Positions 9,297 through 16,620 are shown, counted from the stretch's first letter. The stretch is 21,923 nt of DNA from Coxiellaceae bacterium UBA6002 (GCA_002429595.1 DJAM01000161.1:1-21923), one strand, 5' to 3'. The notes: generated by a model from the sequence alone, not told the origin. Made by a program: numbers and translations.

Positions 9297-9325
9297 TTGT
9301 CATCTCAAGTTAATAATTTTATAAG
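9297..9325 (+). promoter_or_regulatory. Sigma-70 promoter for the GNAT gene
   Basis: TTGTCA (9297-9302) and TATAAG (9320-9325) are separated by 17 bases. The start codon of the acetyltransferase lies 60 bases downstream of the -10 element. Confidence 0.5.
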
Positions 9326-9384
9326 TTTAAACATTTAGGCCACTTATGTGACAATTAACTCACTTTGAATACAGGAGTCAAAGC

Positions 9385-9951
9385 ATGAACCAAGAAACTT
9401 TGAATAAAATACTCTTCCAAAAAGCAAACCCGAATCATGAAGACATTATTTTTCAATGGCTTGAAGAACCCCACTTTAAGGAGTTCTGGGATAATAGCCA
9501 AGAACATCGAACTGATATACTTAACTTCATACATAGCAGAAAACAACATTATTTTTATGGTACAACGAAGTACTGGGTAGGTTACATTGAGGATCAGCCA
9601 TTCAGTTTTGTTTTAAGCGATCAAATACTGTCAAGCCAAAATGACCTTAGTGATTTGCATCGACACCATTTATCAAAAAATGGCCATACCATCACCATTG
9701 ATTTTGGAATTGGCAACATAGTCTTTTTAGGCAAAGGCCTTGCGGCTCCTACCCTGCAAGATTTTACAGAATTTTACAAGCGTGAGATTGACCCAAAAGC
9801 AGATACCTTTTTTATCGATCCTGTCGAGAATAATCCACGCGCCTTTCATGTTTATAAAAAAGCAGGCTTTCAAATGGTAGGACGCTATGTTATGAAAGGT
9901 GGTGCTTTTGAAGGACAAAAAGCTTGTCTCATGGTAAAGACCTTACCTTAG
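9385..9951 (+). CDS. GNAT N-acetyltransferase, AAC(6')-like
   Basis: This 188-residue protein is a complete GNAT-fold acetyltransferase, expected to transfer acetyl from acetyl-CoA to an amine. The acetyl-CoA loop is represented by FLGKGLA (114-120), and the conserved C-terminal part reads FIDPVENNPRAFHVYKKAGF (143-162). This resembles the region in aminoglycoside 6'-N-acetyltransferases and the related siderophore-type acetyltransferases, where N-x-R-A-x-x-x-Y-x-K-A-G-F is the hallmark. The start is well supported: AGGAG lies eight bases before ATG, and a promoter lies upstream at 9297-9325. The gene is intact although both flanks carry decayed genes, which suggests it is under selection. 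The substrate cannot be told from sequence: an aminoglycoside is possible, but a metabolic amine or peptide is equally so. Confidence 0.85.
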   Translation: MNQETLNKILFQKANPNHEDIIFQWLEEPHFKEFWDNSQEHRTDILNFIHSRKQHYFYGTTKYWVGYIEDQPFSFVLSDQILSSQNDLSDLHRHHLSKNGHTITIDFGIGNIVFLGKGLAAPTLQDFTEFYKREIDPKADTFFIDPVENNPRAFHVYKKAGFQMVGRYVMKGGAFEGQKACLMVKTLP

Positions 9952-9961
9952 CACGGCAAAT

Positions 9962-10027
9962 ATGATGAAAAGCATCAATCATTTTACATTGTCTGTCCAC
10001 GATATTGATGCATACTTTGAGCGATAA
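9962..10027 (+). pseudogene. N-terminal stump of a VOC/glyoxalase-family protein
   Basis: Just after the GNAT stop, a 21-codon frame reads MMKSINHFTLSVHDIDAYFE and then ends. The pattern I-N-H-F-T-L-S-V-x-D-I is the first strand of vicinal-oxygen-chelate proteins (glyoxalase/fosfomycin-resistance type), with the metal-ligand His. The rest of the domain (normally about 120 residues) is absent, so this is a deletion remnant joined to the monooxygenase gene. Confidence 0.5.
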
Positions 10028-10046
10028 ATTCTCTTTATATTTGAAC

Positions 10047-10050
10047 AGGA
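10047..10050 (+). promoter_or_regulatory. Ribosome-binding site for the TTG start at 10059
   Basis: AGGA lies eight bases ahead of TTG at 10059. The ATG at 10005 in the same frame has no such site, lies inside the VOC stump and would add 18 residues unlike the family. Confidence 0.5.
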
Positions 10051-10058
10051 TAAATAAT

Positions 10059-10358
10059 TTGAGCAAACCAATTTACTGCTTTTCTTATTTTTTAGCTAAA
10101 CAAGGATTCCGGGATGAATTAATCAAAGCGCTAACCAAGTTAATAGAGCCAACACGCCTTGAACCTGGTTGCTTGCAGTATGAACTATTAGCTGATACGG
10201 AAAATACGTATTTTTTTATCATGCTTGAGAAATTTGCTGATCAAAAGGCATTAGATCTTCATGAAGAACAAGCTTATGTAAAGCACTTTGTTGAAAATGA
10301 AATGAATTTGTTATGCGAACAGGTATCTTGGAACGTCGCGAAGCAAATTGATATTTAA
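10059..10358 (+). CDS. ABM-family (antibiotic biosynthesis monooxygenase-like) protein
   Basis: From the TTG start the product is 99 residues, the usual length of a single ABM (dimeric alpha/beta barrel) domain. The first strand is KPIYCFSYFLAKQG. It is followed by a helix with LIKALTKLIEPTRLEPGCLQ, in which the E-P-G-C-x-x-Y motif is typical of ABM/YgiN-like proteins, then FIMLEKFADQKALDLH (the F-x-x-x-E-x-(Y/F)-x-(D/S) pattern, with the helix-start His) and AYVKHFVENEMNLL. Such proteins act as quinol monooxygenases, haem-degrading enzymes or small-molecule oxidases; nothing here decides between these. It lies downstream of the GNAT gene in the same direction and may share its promoter. The start choice rests on the ribosome-binding site and on domain length. 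Confidence 0.8.
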   Translation: MSKPIYCFSYFLAKQGFRDELIKALTKLIEPTRLEPGCLQYELLADTENTYFFIMLEKFADQKALDLHEEQAYVKHFVENEMNLLCEQVSWNVAKQIDI

Positions 10359-10400
10359 GGTATAGGGACGATATCCTTTTAGAGTCAAAAGGAGAACGAT

Positions 10401-10430
10401 TAGCACAAATAAAATAAGGGACTTGTGCTA
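10401..10430 (+). terminator. Inverted repeat after the ABM gene, possible weak terminator
   Basis: TAGCACAA (10401-10408) and TTGTGCTA (10423-10430) form a perfect 8-base-pair stem with a 14-base loop, 43 bases after the ABM stop. Only a broken T-rich tail follows, so termination would be weak. It also lies close to the end of the minus-strand Cache pseudogene. Confidence 0.3.
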
Positions 10431-10443
10431 CTATTATTCCTCT

Positions 10444-10919
10444 TTAAAGTGAACAAATACCTTTCTTAGCAGAAGAATAGTGGTACCAAGAACCAATAAA
10501 ATAATTTCCTGCCACAGGAAGTATATAGATTTTTCTACACTGGTATTTACCTGCTTGAGGTTTTTTTCTCCATCATCCTTTTAGCCACCCACCACCTGCT
10601 TTAGCTTTGTTAATCTCTTCTTGAACAACCAAGTTTCCTGACTGATCTTTGTAATTGAATTGATTTTTCCAATTAACTCAGGATCCACAGGGGAAATAAA
10701 AAAAATTCCCCTATAAATACCGATAAAATATCATCAGAATTTTTAAAAACAAAAATTGCGCTTTCGATGCCATTTTCTTTGATATAGCTTTGGCTTTCTT
10801 GACGATAGTAATTACTTTGGGCTGATCAGTATGGGTGTTCCTCTATTAGCAGCATTAACAATACAGAAAAAGGGTAAAACAAATATTAGGCCAAATATTT
10901 TTATTAAATAGTTCACCAT
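10444..10919 (-). pseudogene. Decayed secreted single-Cache-domain protein gene (copy 2)
   Basis: AAGGAG precedes ATG at 10919 (GTG at 10916 has better spacing). The first frame encodes a signal peptide, IKIFGLIFVLPFFCIVNAA, and stops at PK. Other frames then supply PKVITIVKKA, SYIKENGIESAIFVFKN, FFISPVDPELIGK, NQFNYKDQSGNLVVQEEI, NKAKAGGGWLKG, then a TGA, then WRKKPQAGKYQCRKIYILP and VAGNYFIGSWYHYSSAKKG to a TAA at 10444. This covers a whole sCache_2 domain, including the final strand that copy 1 lacks. At least four frame changes and one in-frame stop are present. A signal peptide and Cache domain without a kinase or chemoreceptor tail implies a periplasmic ligand-binding protein when intact. 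Confidence 0.8.
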
Positions 10920-11234
10920 GCTCTCCTTGTTTATTAGAAACCGAAACTGAGATTTTTGTTACTTGATTATAGAATTTAGAAAATCATTTTCATTTTTCCG
11001 TACATAGGCTAATTGAAGCGGCGGCCCGTATACAATAAATAAAAATAGTAACTAGTTTAATCTTTATATTTTTCGGAAATGAAGGTATTTTTCATAAAGA
11101 GTCTTCAAATTGTCGTCTTACAGAAATGTATGATGCTTGAAAAGGCCGATCTTTCAGGACACCAGCCGCTGGTTGCGGCTGGAAGACGAGCTTGTCAATT
11201 AGTAATTACGTTTATTAATCATTTTACAATACTT
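10920..11234. other. Gene-free stretch with one strong hairpin
   Basis: No coding frame is supported. The only structure seen is a stem-loop at 11162-11182; otherwise the stretch is AT-rich. Confidence 0.5.
11162..11182. repeat. Perfect GC-rich hairpin
   Basis: CCAGCCGC (11162-11169) and GCGGCTGG (11175-11182) form a perfect 8-base-pair stem with loop TGGTT. No T-tract follows on either strand, so it is not a classical terminator. It lies 53 bases after the end of the minus-strand GNAT gene and could protect or end that transcript by another route, or be a REP-like unit. Confidence 0.5.
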
Positions 11235-11900
11235 TTATTCATGCCGAGAACTTAGTCCTGGATTTTTCAGCTCCTCTTTCACCGTGTCTTTATTTGGTAG
11301 TGTAGGGTTAGAATTTCTTAGAAAGGAAAATGGCTGCTCATAGGGTTTTGACCTGTTATTGTAATTTAATGTTGGCAATTCTTTTTTCATTCGCATAAAT
11401 TTCAACCGACATTCATTAGGTAATTCGTGATCTATCTGCTCCAATGCTACATAGTCCTGTGTTTGATACAGTCTCACACCCGTTAACGTAGCCATCATTT
11501 CAACCTTAGAGAAGCCATTTCTTTTCGCTTCTTCCTCGCAGTGAACAAGTAATTTTTTTCCTAACCCCTTCCTTGCATACTCAGGATGAACAAAGAAGGC
11601 CCTAATTTTGGCTGGATCTTTTTCCGGATCTAGAAAATTGCTATCACGTGAGCTAAATTGATTGCCACCAAACAATGTTTGACGCTTGCTCCAGCCACCA
11701 CATGCTACTAGTTTGCCGTGAACTTCTATCACGTAATAAGTTTTATCTAACACTAAGTCAGTATCAACTCCGAAGACGTAGGCAATGGCGCTTTCAATTT
11801 CCTCGGGAGTATAATCCTGTTTACAAAGTGAGCGGGCTGATTCCGCTATAAGTTCGTTTAAATCCTTAATTTCTGAACTAAGTGCAACTCTAATATTCAT
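11235..11900 (-). CDS. GNAT family N-acetyltransferase with C-terminal tail
   Basis: From ATG at 11900 the protein has 221 residues. The GNAT core runs to about residue 172: strand KTYYVIEVHGKLVACGGW (53-70), then RAFFVHPEYARKGLGKKLL (100-118), which holds the R-K-G-L-G-K acetyl-CoA pyrophosphate loop, then FSKVEMMATLTGVRLYQTQDY (130-150). After this comes a polar, probably disordered tail of about 45 residues not found in simple GNATs. The frame is open upstream to 11942, but AGAGG lies seven bases before the ATG at 11900, so I take that start. The substrate is unknown. The Lrp-family regulator gene lies 157 bases upstream in the same direction and could control it. Confidence 0.85.
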   Translation of the reverse strand: MNIRVALSSEIKDLNELIAESARSLCKQDYTPEEIESAIAYVFGVDTDLVLDKTYYVIEVHGKLVACGGWSKRQTLFGGNQFSSRDSNFLDPEKDPAKIRAFFVHPEYARKGLGKKLLVHCEEEAKRNGFSKVEMMATLTGVRLYQTQDYVALEQIDHELPNECRLKFMRMKKELPTLNYNNRSKPYEQPFSFLRNSNPTLPNKDTVKEELKNPGLSSRHE

Positions 11901-11914
11901 TTGGGTACCTCTTA

Positions 11915-11929
11915 TTGTTAAATTGACAA
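11915..11929. promoter_or_regulatory. Near-palindrome upstream of the GNAT gene, candidate operator
   Basis: TTGTTAAATTGACAA is symmetric at six of seven pairs and lies 14 bases before the start codon at 11900. AT-rich 15-base palindromes of this kind suit Lrp/AsnC-type regulators, and such a gene lies next door. The link is inference. Confidence 0.3.
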
Positions 11930-12057
11930 CAAAAAGTACCACGAAACGTTAGAAAATAAATTTCGTATTTAATTTTTAAAAATGAATAATATTGCTGAGC
12001 TTGTGGGTCATTTAAGCAATAAATAGAAAGAATTATGCCTTATTACTGTTTTTCGGC

Positions 12058-12576
12058 TTAGCTTAAAGTAACCTTTGTTTCATATTTTACGCGGTTTAAA
12101 CAGAAACTACTTCGAAACATTTTGATATTCGCCTCATTGGCAAAAACCCGCCTGGCAAATTCATTGTAATGGTTCATGTCCACCACATTGACAATTAGAA
12201 GATAATCAGTATCCCCTGAAACAAAATAGCATTGCATGACTTCGGGCTGCTCCAACATTTTGCGTTCGAAATGCGCCAATAAATCTTCACGTTGTTTTTC
12301 CAAGGTAATATTGACGAAAACAATCAGATTTTGTCCGACTTTAAAGGGATCAACCAAGGAGACATCCTTCATTATATACCCTTCCTCTCTTAACCGTCTT
12401 ACGCGTCTTAAGCAAGGTGGAGGAGACAGACCCACTTTATCAGCAAGCTCGAGGTTAGTGATTTGGTTATCTGTTTGTAATAGATTTAAAATTTTTCGAT
12501 CCATTTTATCCAAGATGGTATGGGTAGGCGAAAGATCAGCTGGAATGGGGGTTGATTTTGATGGCCTTTTTTTCAT
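12058..12576 (-). CDS. Lrp/AsnC-family transcriptional regulator
   Basis: The product has 172 residues. The N-terminal winged helix-turn-helix is clear: LDKMDRKILNLLQTDNQIT (22-40), LELADKVGLSPPPCLRRVRR (42-61) and LREEGYI, the signature order of Lrp/AsnC proteins. The C-terminal RAM ligand-binding domain follows (about 85-165), with GQNLIVFVNITLEK and the loop CYFVSGDTDYLLIV (116-129), where the G-D-x-D-Y-L motif is typical. Such proteins bind amino acids or related metabolites and form dimers to octamers. The N-terminus is about 22 residues longer than in many relatives. An internal ATG at 12504 (residue 25) with GGA nearby is possible, but LDK-DRKIL normally belongs to the domain, so I keep the longer form. 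The target may be the GNAT gene downstream. Confidence 0.9.
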   Translation of the reverse strand: MKKRPSKSTPIPADLSPTHTILDKMDRKILNLLQTDNQITNLELADKVGLSPPPCLRRVRRLREEGYIMKDVSLVDPFKVGQNLIVFVNITLEKQREDLLAHFERKMLEQPEVMQCYFVSGDTDYLLIVNVVDMNHYNEFARRVFANEANIKMFRSSFCLNRVKYETKVTLS

Positions 12577-12651
12577 AAATTACGTGCTCTGTAGAAGATA
12601 TAATTTTAAATTAATATAAATGAAAAGTTTAAGCGAAAAAACATTCGATAA

Positions 12652-12822
12652 ATTTTAAACAACCCACGAATTCCAGGCAAGCCATTAATTCTATTAACTC
12701 ATGGCGCGGACTATGTGATATATATACTCGTCATTGAGAAGTTGATCTGGCTAGGAAGCCTTTTAGTTGACGGTGGTGTCAAGGACTTGGTGTTGGAAAA
12801 AAAAGATAATGTAGTAATTTGA
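12652..12822 (+). pseudogene. Coding-like fragment without start, unrecognised
   Basis: Between the Lrp gene and the coupling-protein gene, a plus-strand frame is open for 56 codons to a TGA at 12820. It reads protein-like: NNPRIPGKPLILLTHGADY, then VIEKLIWLGSLLVDGGVKDL, then VLEKKDNVVI. There is no ATG or ribosome-binding site, so if it was ever a gene its front is missing. I recognise no family. It lies at what may be the border between the conjugation module and other DNA. Confidence 0.25.
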
Positions 12823-12836
12823 AAGATTTTTTGGTC

Positions 12837-14525
12837 TTATTTCATTTTAATTTTCAGACGATCAATCATAAATTTGCCAACTTTGGAGACCAAATACGCC
12901 TCTCCTGTCTGCAAATGCTGCTTAATATCATCTGGGTGAACGATAAAGGACTTATTCTTGGACAATGACCCCATGTTAGACTGTACGAATGCTGCGTTAA
13001 CGACAGCGGTGAGATCAAAGCTATCTTCTGTTCCTATCCACTTGGTGATACTCTCTGCACTTTCCTGATGGTTAAGCCTGTGGCAGATAATCGTATTCAC
13101 ACAATTCAATAGCTGGCTTTCAAAATCACTATCTACTCTTTTTAAATCGGCTAACCCTTGTGTACCAAAAATCGCATGGATCCCTTTTCCCCTTCCCATG
13201 TTTACTAAATTCAATACCTGCTCTCCGGCAAAGACCGAAAACTCATCAAATATAATAAAGATAGGCTGACTGCCATTAAGCGGTTCAATACTTGCTTTGA
13301 TATCATTGATAATCAGTTTGCCAAGGACTTTGGCAAAACTTGGAAATTTGAGAGCCGGCAATGCAAAATAAGCGACTCCCTTCTGCTCAATAACTTCATT
13401 TAATGTAAAGGCTTCTTCCTGATATTGCAAATACCCTCCCAGCTCTGAATTAATAAGTGCATTGAGATGGGCCTGAAGTCCAGTTAAACTTTTTCTTTCA
13501 TAATGCTCTAAAGATTTAATTTTCTCTGCCAAAGTCTGGTCGCTTGCTTCACGCACTAATAGCGCTAAATAATCAATGTCTAGACATTGGGCAATCGTTT
13601 TAAGATCGACCTGCTTCTGAAGCTTAATTAGGACCTCTAGGGTTGTTTGCAGGTAATCTTCTGCTATGGATCGGTAATAGTCGCTTTCCCACTGATCTTT
13701 TAAAGTCATAATCTTATCTTTAAGCTCGGTATAACTTCTTCCCCATAGGGCATTGTAGGATTTGAGGTTGCCGCAATTGAAGCCATAAAAAGAGCGTCCA
13801 TGACTGTTAGCCTGCTGCCATAGATTTCGCACATTTTCTTGCGTCGGTTTGCCATCAATGAGAATCAGCGGATAGCCTTTTCTGATGGCATAACAAGCAA
13901 ATTGTTCCAATGTGACGGTTTTGCCAGAACCGGTGGTGCCTAATACCAATAGAATCTGGTTAATATAATAATCTGGAATCATAATGGGCTTATAAGTTTT
14001 AGTAGATACCCCCAAGAGGATGCCCTGCTGATCATTTGGCCGGCAACGTTTTAATGCTCTTTGTACACGCTTCTCATTGGCTTTGCTCTTGGATAAAAAT
14101 TCACCTCTGGATAATCGCTTTAATTCTATGGCATGTGTTGATTGGGTTAATTGCTGCAGTAGCTGCAAAATGCTTGCAAATAATAAAGGAAAGCCCATTA
14201 AGTAAGCTAAGTCATATTCCCAAAGGTAATATAATGCAAGTTTGAGATCGTGTTTGGTCCACAGTTTGAAAAAGGTATAGTTGATATGAAAACCTTGTTT
14301 CATAAAAGCAATGAAGTTCATCCCATCATGGCCATAAGTAATCAACCAACTGATTAATGCCAGAACAATCCCCAGCATGAGCACTGGAATTAACGATAGA
14401 TTTAGAAGCCGACAAATCATAAAAATGATTATGCCTAGGAATAAGACTCCTATCTGCCAAAAAAGGCTTAAGGCTAAAAAACCTAGCAAACAATATTCCC
14501 TCATGGAGGCATTAGTATTGGTCAT
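12837..14525 (-). CDS. Type IV coupling protein (VirD4/TraG/TraD class)
   Basis: This 562-residue ATPase links the DNA-processing complex to the Trb channel and pumps DNA at the inner membrane. The N-terminus has hydrophobic segments (about 11-65 and 107-125). Walker A is GTTGSGKT (196-203), followed by LILIDGKP (220-227). Walker B is IFIIFDEF (422-429). Then come GRGKGIHAIFGTQGLADL (444-461), the conserved segment after Walker B in TraG/TraD proteins, and a C-terminal region matching the TraM-recognition type, with GEAYLVSKVGKFMIDRLK near the end. GGAG lies nine bases before ATG. The start overlaps the Replic_Relax gene by 14 bases. It is the last gene of the conjugation block in this window; no relaxase follows. 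The fold is certain; whether it is nearer to TraG or TraD is not decided. Confidence 0.9.
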   Translation of the reverse strand: MTNTNASMREYCLLGFLALSLFWQIGVLFLGIIIFMICRLLNLSLIPVLMLGIVLALISWLITYGHDGMNFIAFMKQGFHINYTFFKLWTKHDLKLALYYLWEYDLAYLMGFPLLFASILQLLQQLTQSTHAIELKRLSRGEFLSKSKANEKRVQRALKRCRPNDQQGILLGVSTKTYKPIMIPDYYINQILLVLGTTGSGKTVTLEQFACYAIRKGYPLILIDGKPTQENVRNLWQQANSHGRSFYGFNCGNLKSYNALWGRSYTELKDKIMTLKDQWESDYYRSIAEDYLQTTLEVLIKLQKQVDLKTIAQCLDIDYLALLVREASDQTLAEKIKSLEHYERKSLTGLQAHLNALINSELGGYLQYQEEAFTLNEVIEQKGVAYFALPALKFPSFAKVLGKLIINDIKASIEPLNGSQPIFIIFDEFSVFAGEQVLNLVNMGRGKGIHAIFGTQGLADLKRVDSDFESQLLNCVNTIICHRLNHQESAESITKWIGTEDSFDLTAVVNAAFVQSNMGSLSKNKSFIVHPDDIKQHLQTGEAYLVSKVGKFMIDRLKIKMK

Positions 14526-15144
14526 ATTGATTTGCTCCTAAAAAAGGATGAAGTTCATGGATTTTGATATACGGTAGGTGACCTGCCACTTTTTGAACAA
14601 GATTTAGCACTTCTTTTGCGCAAAAATACCAAACCTCTTGCACACTAAAATTTGTGGTGTAGCCATTAACGATAGCAGCAAGACGTTTTTTACTCTTACA
14701 GGTTAATTCGACTTCGATGGCAATATGCTTATCGTTGAGCTGCAATATCGCATCGGGGATATGACCAAACTCACCTATTCCATCAGCACACTTCTCGCTA
14801 ATCAACATTCGCTCACTGATCCACTTGGCATCGGGATAATGTTTTCTCAATTTAAGGTACAAGTGAATCAGTGCCTTCGTATGTTTATACTGCCCAAGAG
14901 CTAACTTAGATAAGGGCGGCAAGGCAGTAAACTGAGCGCTTTTGGGAGTTAAGCGATATAAGGCATGCTTACCATAAAATTCTTTTTCTTTGATCAAATA
15001 ACCCTGTTCCACTAATCGTCTAGTGACTTTATTTACGCGCTTTGGTTTAAGATTAAAACGCAGGCTTAAGTGAAGGGTTTCACAAAATCCAAACTGGTTG
15101 ATGAACTCAAATAGAGCCAAATCACGCTGCGTTAACTGCACCAC
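14512..15144 (-). CDS. Replic_Relax-type DNA-processing protein with winged helix and PD-(D/E)XK-like core
   Basis: This 210-residue protein starts with a winged helix-turn-helix (LTQRDLALFEFINQFGFCET, 4-23; RVNKVTRRLVEQGYLIK, 36-52; YRLTPKSAQFTA, 63-74). It continues with a domain whose core is GHIPDAILQL (127-136) and HIAIEVELTCKSKKR (140-154). P-D then E-x-E and a nearby Lys is the pattern of PD-(D/E)XK nuclease folds. This arrangement matches the replication-relaxation family seen next to mobilisation and coupling genes on plasmids and integrative elements. The start is GTG at 15144 or the GTG directly after it, following GAGG. The gene overlaps the coupling-protein gene by 14 bases, so the two are probably translated together. 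A role in processing the transfer origin is inferred; nuclease activity is unproven. Confidence 0.75.
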   Translation of the reverse strand: MVQLTQRDLALFEFINQFGFCETLHLSLRFNLKPKRVNKVTRRLVEQGYLIKEKEFYGKHALYRLTPKSAQFTALPPLSKLALGQYKHTKALIHLYLKLRKHYPDAKWISERMLISEKCADGIGEFGHIPDAILQLNDKHIAIEVELTCKSKKRLAAIVNGYTTNFSVQEVWYFCAKEVLNLVQKVAGHLPYIKIHELHPFLGANQYDQY

Positions 15145-15290
15145 ATCACCTCACTTACAAATAAAAAAAATCCTCACAGCACCCAACTCTCCTTAGCAAC
15201 GCGCTTTGCACTGGCACCCAAGTCTCCTTCACTCCTAACTTCCTTCTTCCTTTATTTCCTTTCTTAAAACATCACAACTCCTCAACTCCC

Positions 15291-15438
15291 AGATAATCGT
15301 ATCCGCCTGATTCAATAGTCTCCCAAGTCCCCGACCCCGGCATCTCCTGAAGGTACGAAGAGAGGGCGGGGTCGGGGACGTTTTTTGCGCCAGCAAAAAT
15401 GGGAAAAAGACCGTTGAATCAGGCGGATACGATTATCT
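15291..15438. repeat. Nested palindromic element between trbI and the Replic_Relax gene
   Basis: Two 25-base arms (15291-15315 and 15414-15438) are perfect inverted copies; each contains GTATCCGCCTGATTCAA in opposite orientation. Inside them, 13-base arms starting GTCCCCGACCCC (15327-15339 and 15367-15379) are also perfect inverted copies, and their plus-strand right arm is followed by GTTTTTTG. The element is markedly more GC-rich than its surroundings. I see no flanking target duplication. Possible roles are a transfer origin, a MITE-like insertion, or a large RNA hairpin within the operon. The rest of the 411-base gap (15145-15555) holds pyrimidine-rich sequence and no clear gene. Confidence 0.85.
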
Positions 15439-15485
15439 TCACCGGCGCTTGAGATAGCGCTTCCTGGGTCGCCCTGGTACGCCAT
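15312..15485 (-). CDS. Doubtful 57-residue ORF running through the palindrome
   Basis: GAGG lies eight bases before ATG at 15485, and the frame runs 57 codons to a TGA at 15312: MAYQGDPGSAISSAGEDNRI at the front, then a Lys/Arg/Pro-rich stretch encoded by the GC-rich inner arms. It starts 70 bases after trbI in the same direction. Most of it is encoded by the palindrome, so it may be a chance frame, or a short gene truncated by insertion of the element. No family is recognised. Confidence 0.2.
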   Translation of the reverse strand: MAYQGDPGSAISSAGEDNRIRLIQRSFSHFCWRKKRPRPRPLFVPSGDAGVGDLGDY

Positions 15486-15555
15486 CCTAAACACCTCGTG
15501 AAACACTAGTAACTATTTGATACTGAGATCGCATTTACGGGTTCCTCTTCAGTAA

Positions 15556-16620
15556 TTAATAGGCGGGAAGGACCAAATCTTTGATCAAGAGCAAATTACA
15601 GGCATAGCCTGCTCTGACATAAAAGGTGGTGGGCTTTTGAGAAAAACCATTAGCAGTGTAAAAAGGATCCATTGCTAAACCGGAGTTACCGTTTATATTG
15701 ATCGCACTTTCCAGCTGAGAAGTGGCGACTTGATGCGCTTGTGCGACAGAAAAATTCCCTAAAGTGGCTAAAAAGTTACGCATCCTGTGATGATTGCTTT
15801 GATCATGCAAACCCATTTGACCCTGCATATCGATGACCGGCGTATTGTCCAAAGCAATCGTTTTCCCTTCCGGCAAAATTAGCGATACCCCTTTGTAGGC
15901 TAATCGCTCAGTGCTTTCGTGAGTTGCTTCATACTGCAATAACAACTTAGCCCCTTGAGGAATGATGCATTTTCGAGTGGCACTATAAACATCTCGGGTG
16001 ACTTGACCTAACACAAATCCAGGAAGTTCGCTGTTAACGGTACTTAAAAAAACAATCGATATCAACGTGCCAGCAGGAACCTTGTTACTACTTTGAATGA
16101 TGTTACTGCTTAGATTATCTTTGGATAGATTATTTTGAGAAGCTCCAGTATCTTGCGAAGGTCGATCGCTGTTCACAGCAATCGAAGCATTCTGAGCCGC
16201 TTGTAAAGATTCAGGATTGGCCTCATTAGATGTTCCCAAGCTATCATTTGCCGTAGAAGGTGCTTTATCCATTTCTTTGAGTGCTGTTGCTAGTTTTTCC
16301 CTTTGCTCAGGATTAATGGTGAGTGATGCACTTTCATCATTAGCAGTTGACGCTGCTCCTGCTTCTGCAGGGGTGGCTGCTTGAGGCTTATTCAAAGCGG
16401 TATTCGCCGCTAACCAATGCACATTTTCCGATTCACTTTCCAACGTGTCTTCACTCGCTATTTCTTTTTGTTTGGGTAATGAGGTTAAGATGATGATAGC
16501 CACCAACGTACCTAAGAGGATCACCACCATCAGCGCTGTTTTCTTAAATCGCAGCACTTTAGGCGGCTTAGCAAAGAAGGGGGATGGTTTTGACGGAAGC
16601 TCTTTTTCTTTCGCATTCAT
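15556..16620 (-). CDS. trbI: Conjugation core protein TrbI (VirB10)
   Basis: This 354-residue protein is the VirB10-type component that spans the inner membrane and reaches the outer-membrane core. It has a short cytosolic N-terminus with a Pro/Lys-rich patch, one membrane segment (about 28-48, LMVVILLGTLVAIIILTSL), and a long low-complexity Ser/Ala/Asn-rich linker (about 60-175). The C-terminal TrbI domain follows: PAGTLISIVFLSTVNSELPG, GFVLGQVTRDVY, IIPQGAKLLLQYEA, KGVSLILPEGKTIALDN, and near the end PTTFYVRAGYACNLLLIKDL. Order and spacing match TrbI/VirB10. Its ATG overlaps the trbG stop in ATGA, a sign of coupled translation. Confidence 0.92.
   Translation of the reverse strand: MNAKEKELPSKPSPFFAKPPKVLRFKKTALMVVILLGTLVAIIILTSLPKQKEIASEDTLESESENVHWLAANTALNKPQAATPAEAGAASTANDESASLTINPEQREKLATALKEMDKAPSTANDSLGTSNEANPESLQAAQNASIAVNSDRPSQDTGASQNNLSKDNLSSNIIQSSNKVPAGTLISIVFLSTVNSELPGFVLGQVTRDVYSATRKCIIPQGAKLLLQYEATHESTERLAYKGVSLILPEGKTIALDNTPVIDMQGQMGLHDQSNHHRMRNFLATLGNFSVAQAHQVATSQLESAININGNSGLAMDPFYTANGFSQKPTTFYVRAGYACNLLLIKDLVLPAY

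Noticed and set aside
9727..9918. 63-residue minus-strand ORF within the GNAT gene
   Set aside because: It is antisense to a well-conserved acetyltransferase and has no family resemblance.
12780..12836. Intrinsic terminator after the coupling-protein gene
   Set aside because: On the minus strand there is a T-run but no GC-rich stem before it.
15145..15555. Missing virB11 between trbI and the Replic_Relax gene
   Set aside because: In P-type systems the VirB11 homologue trbB precedes trbC-trbE, so it is expected outside the window; no deletion need be assumed.
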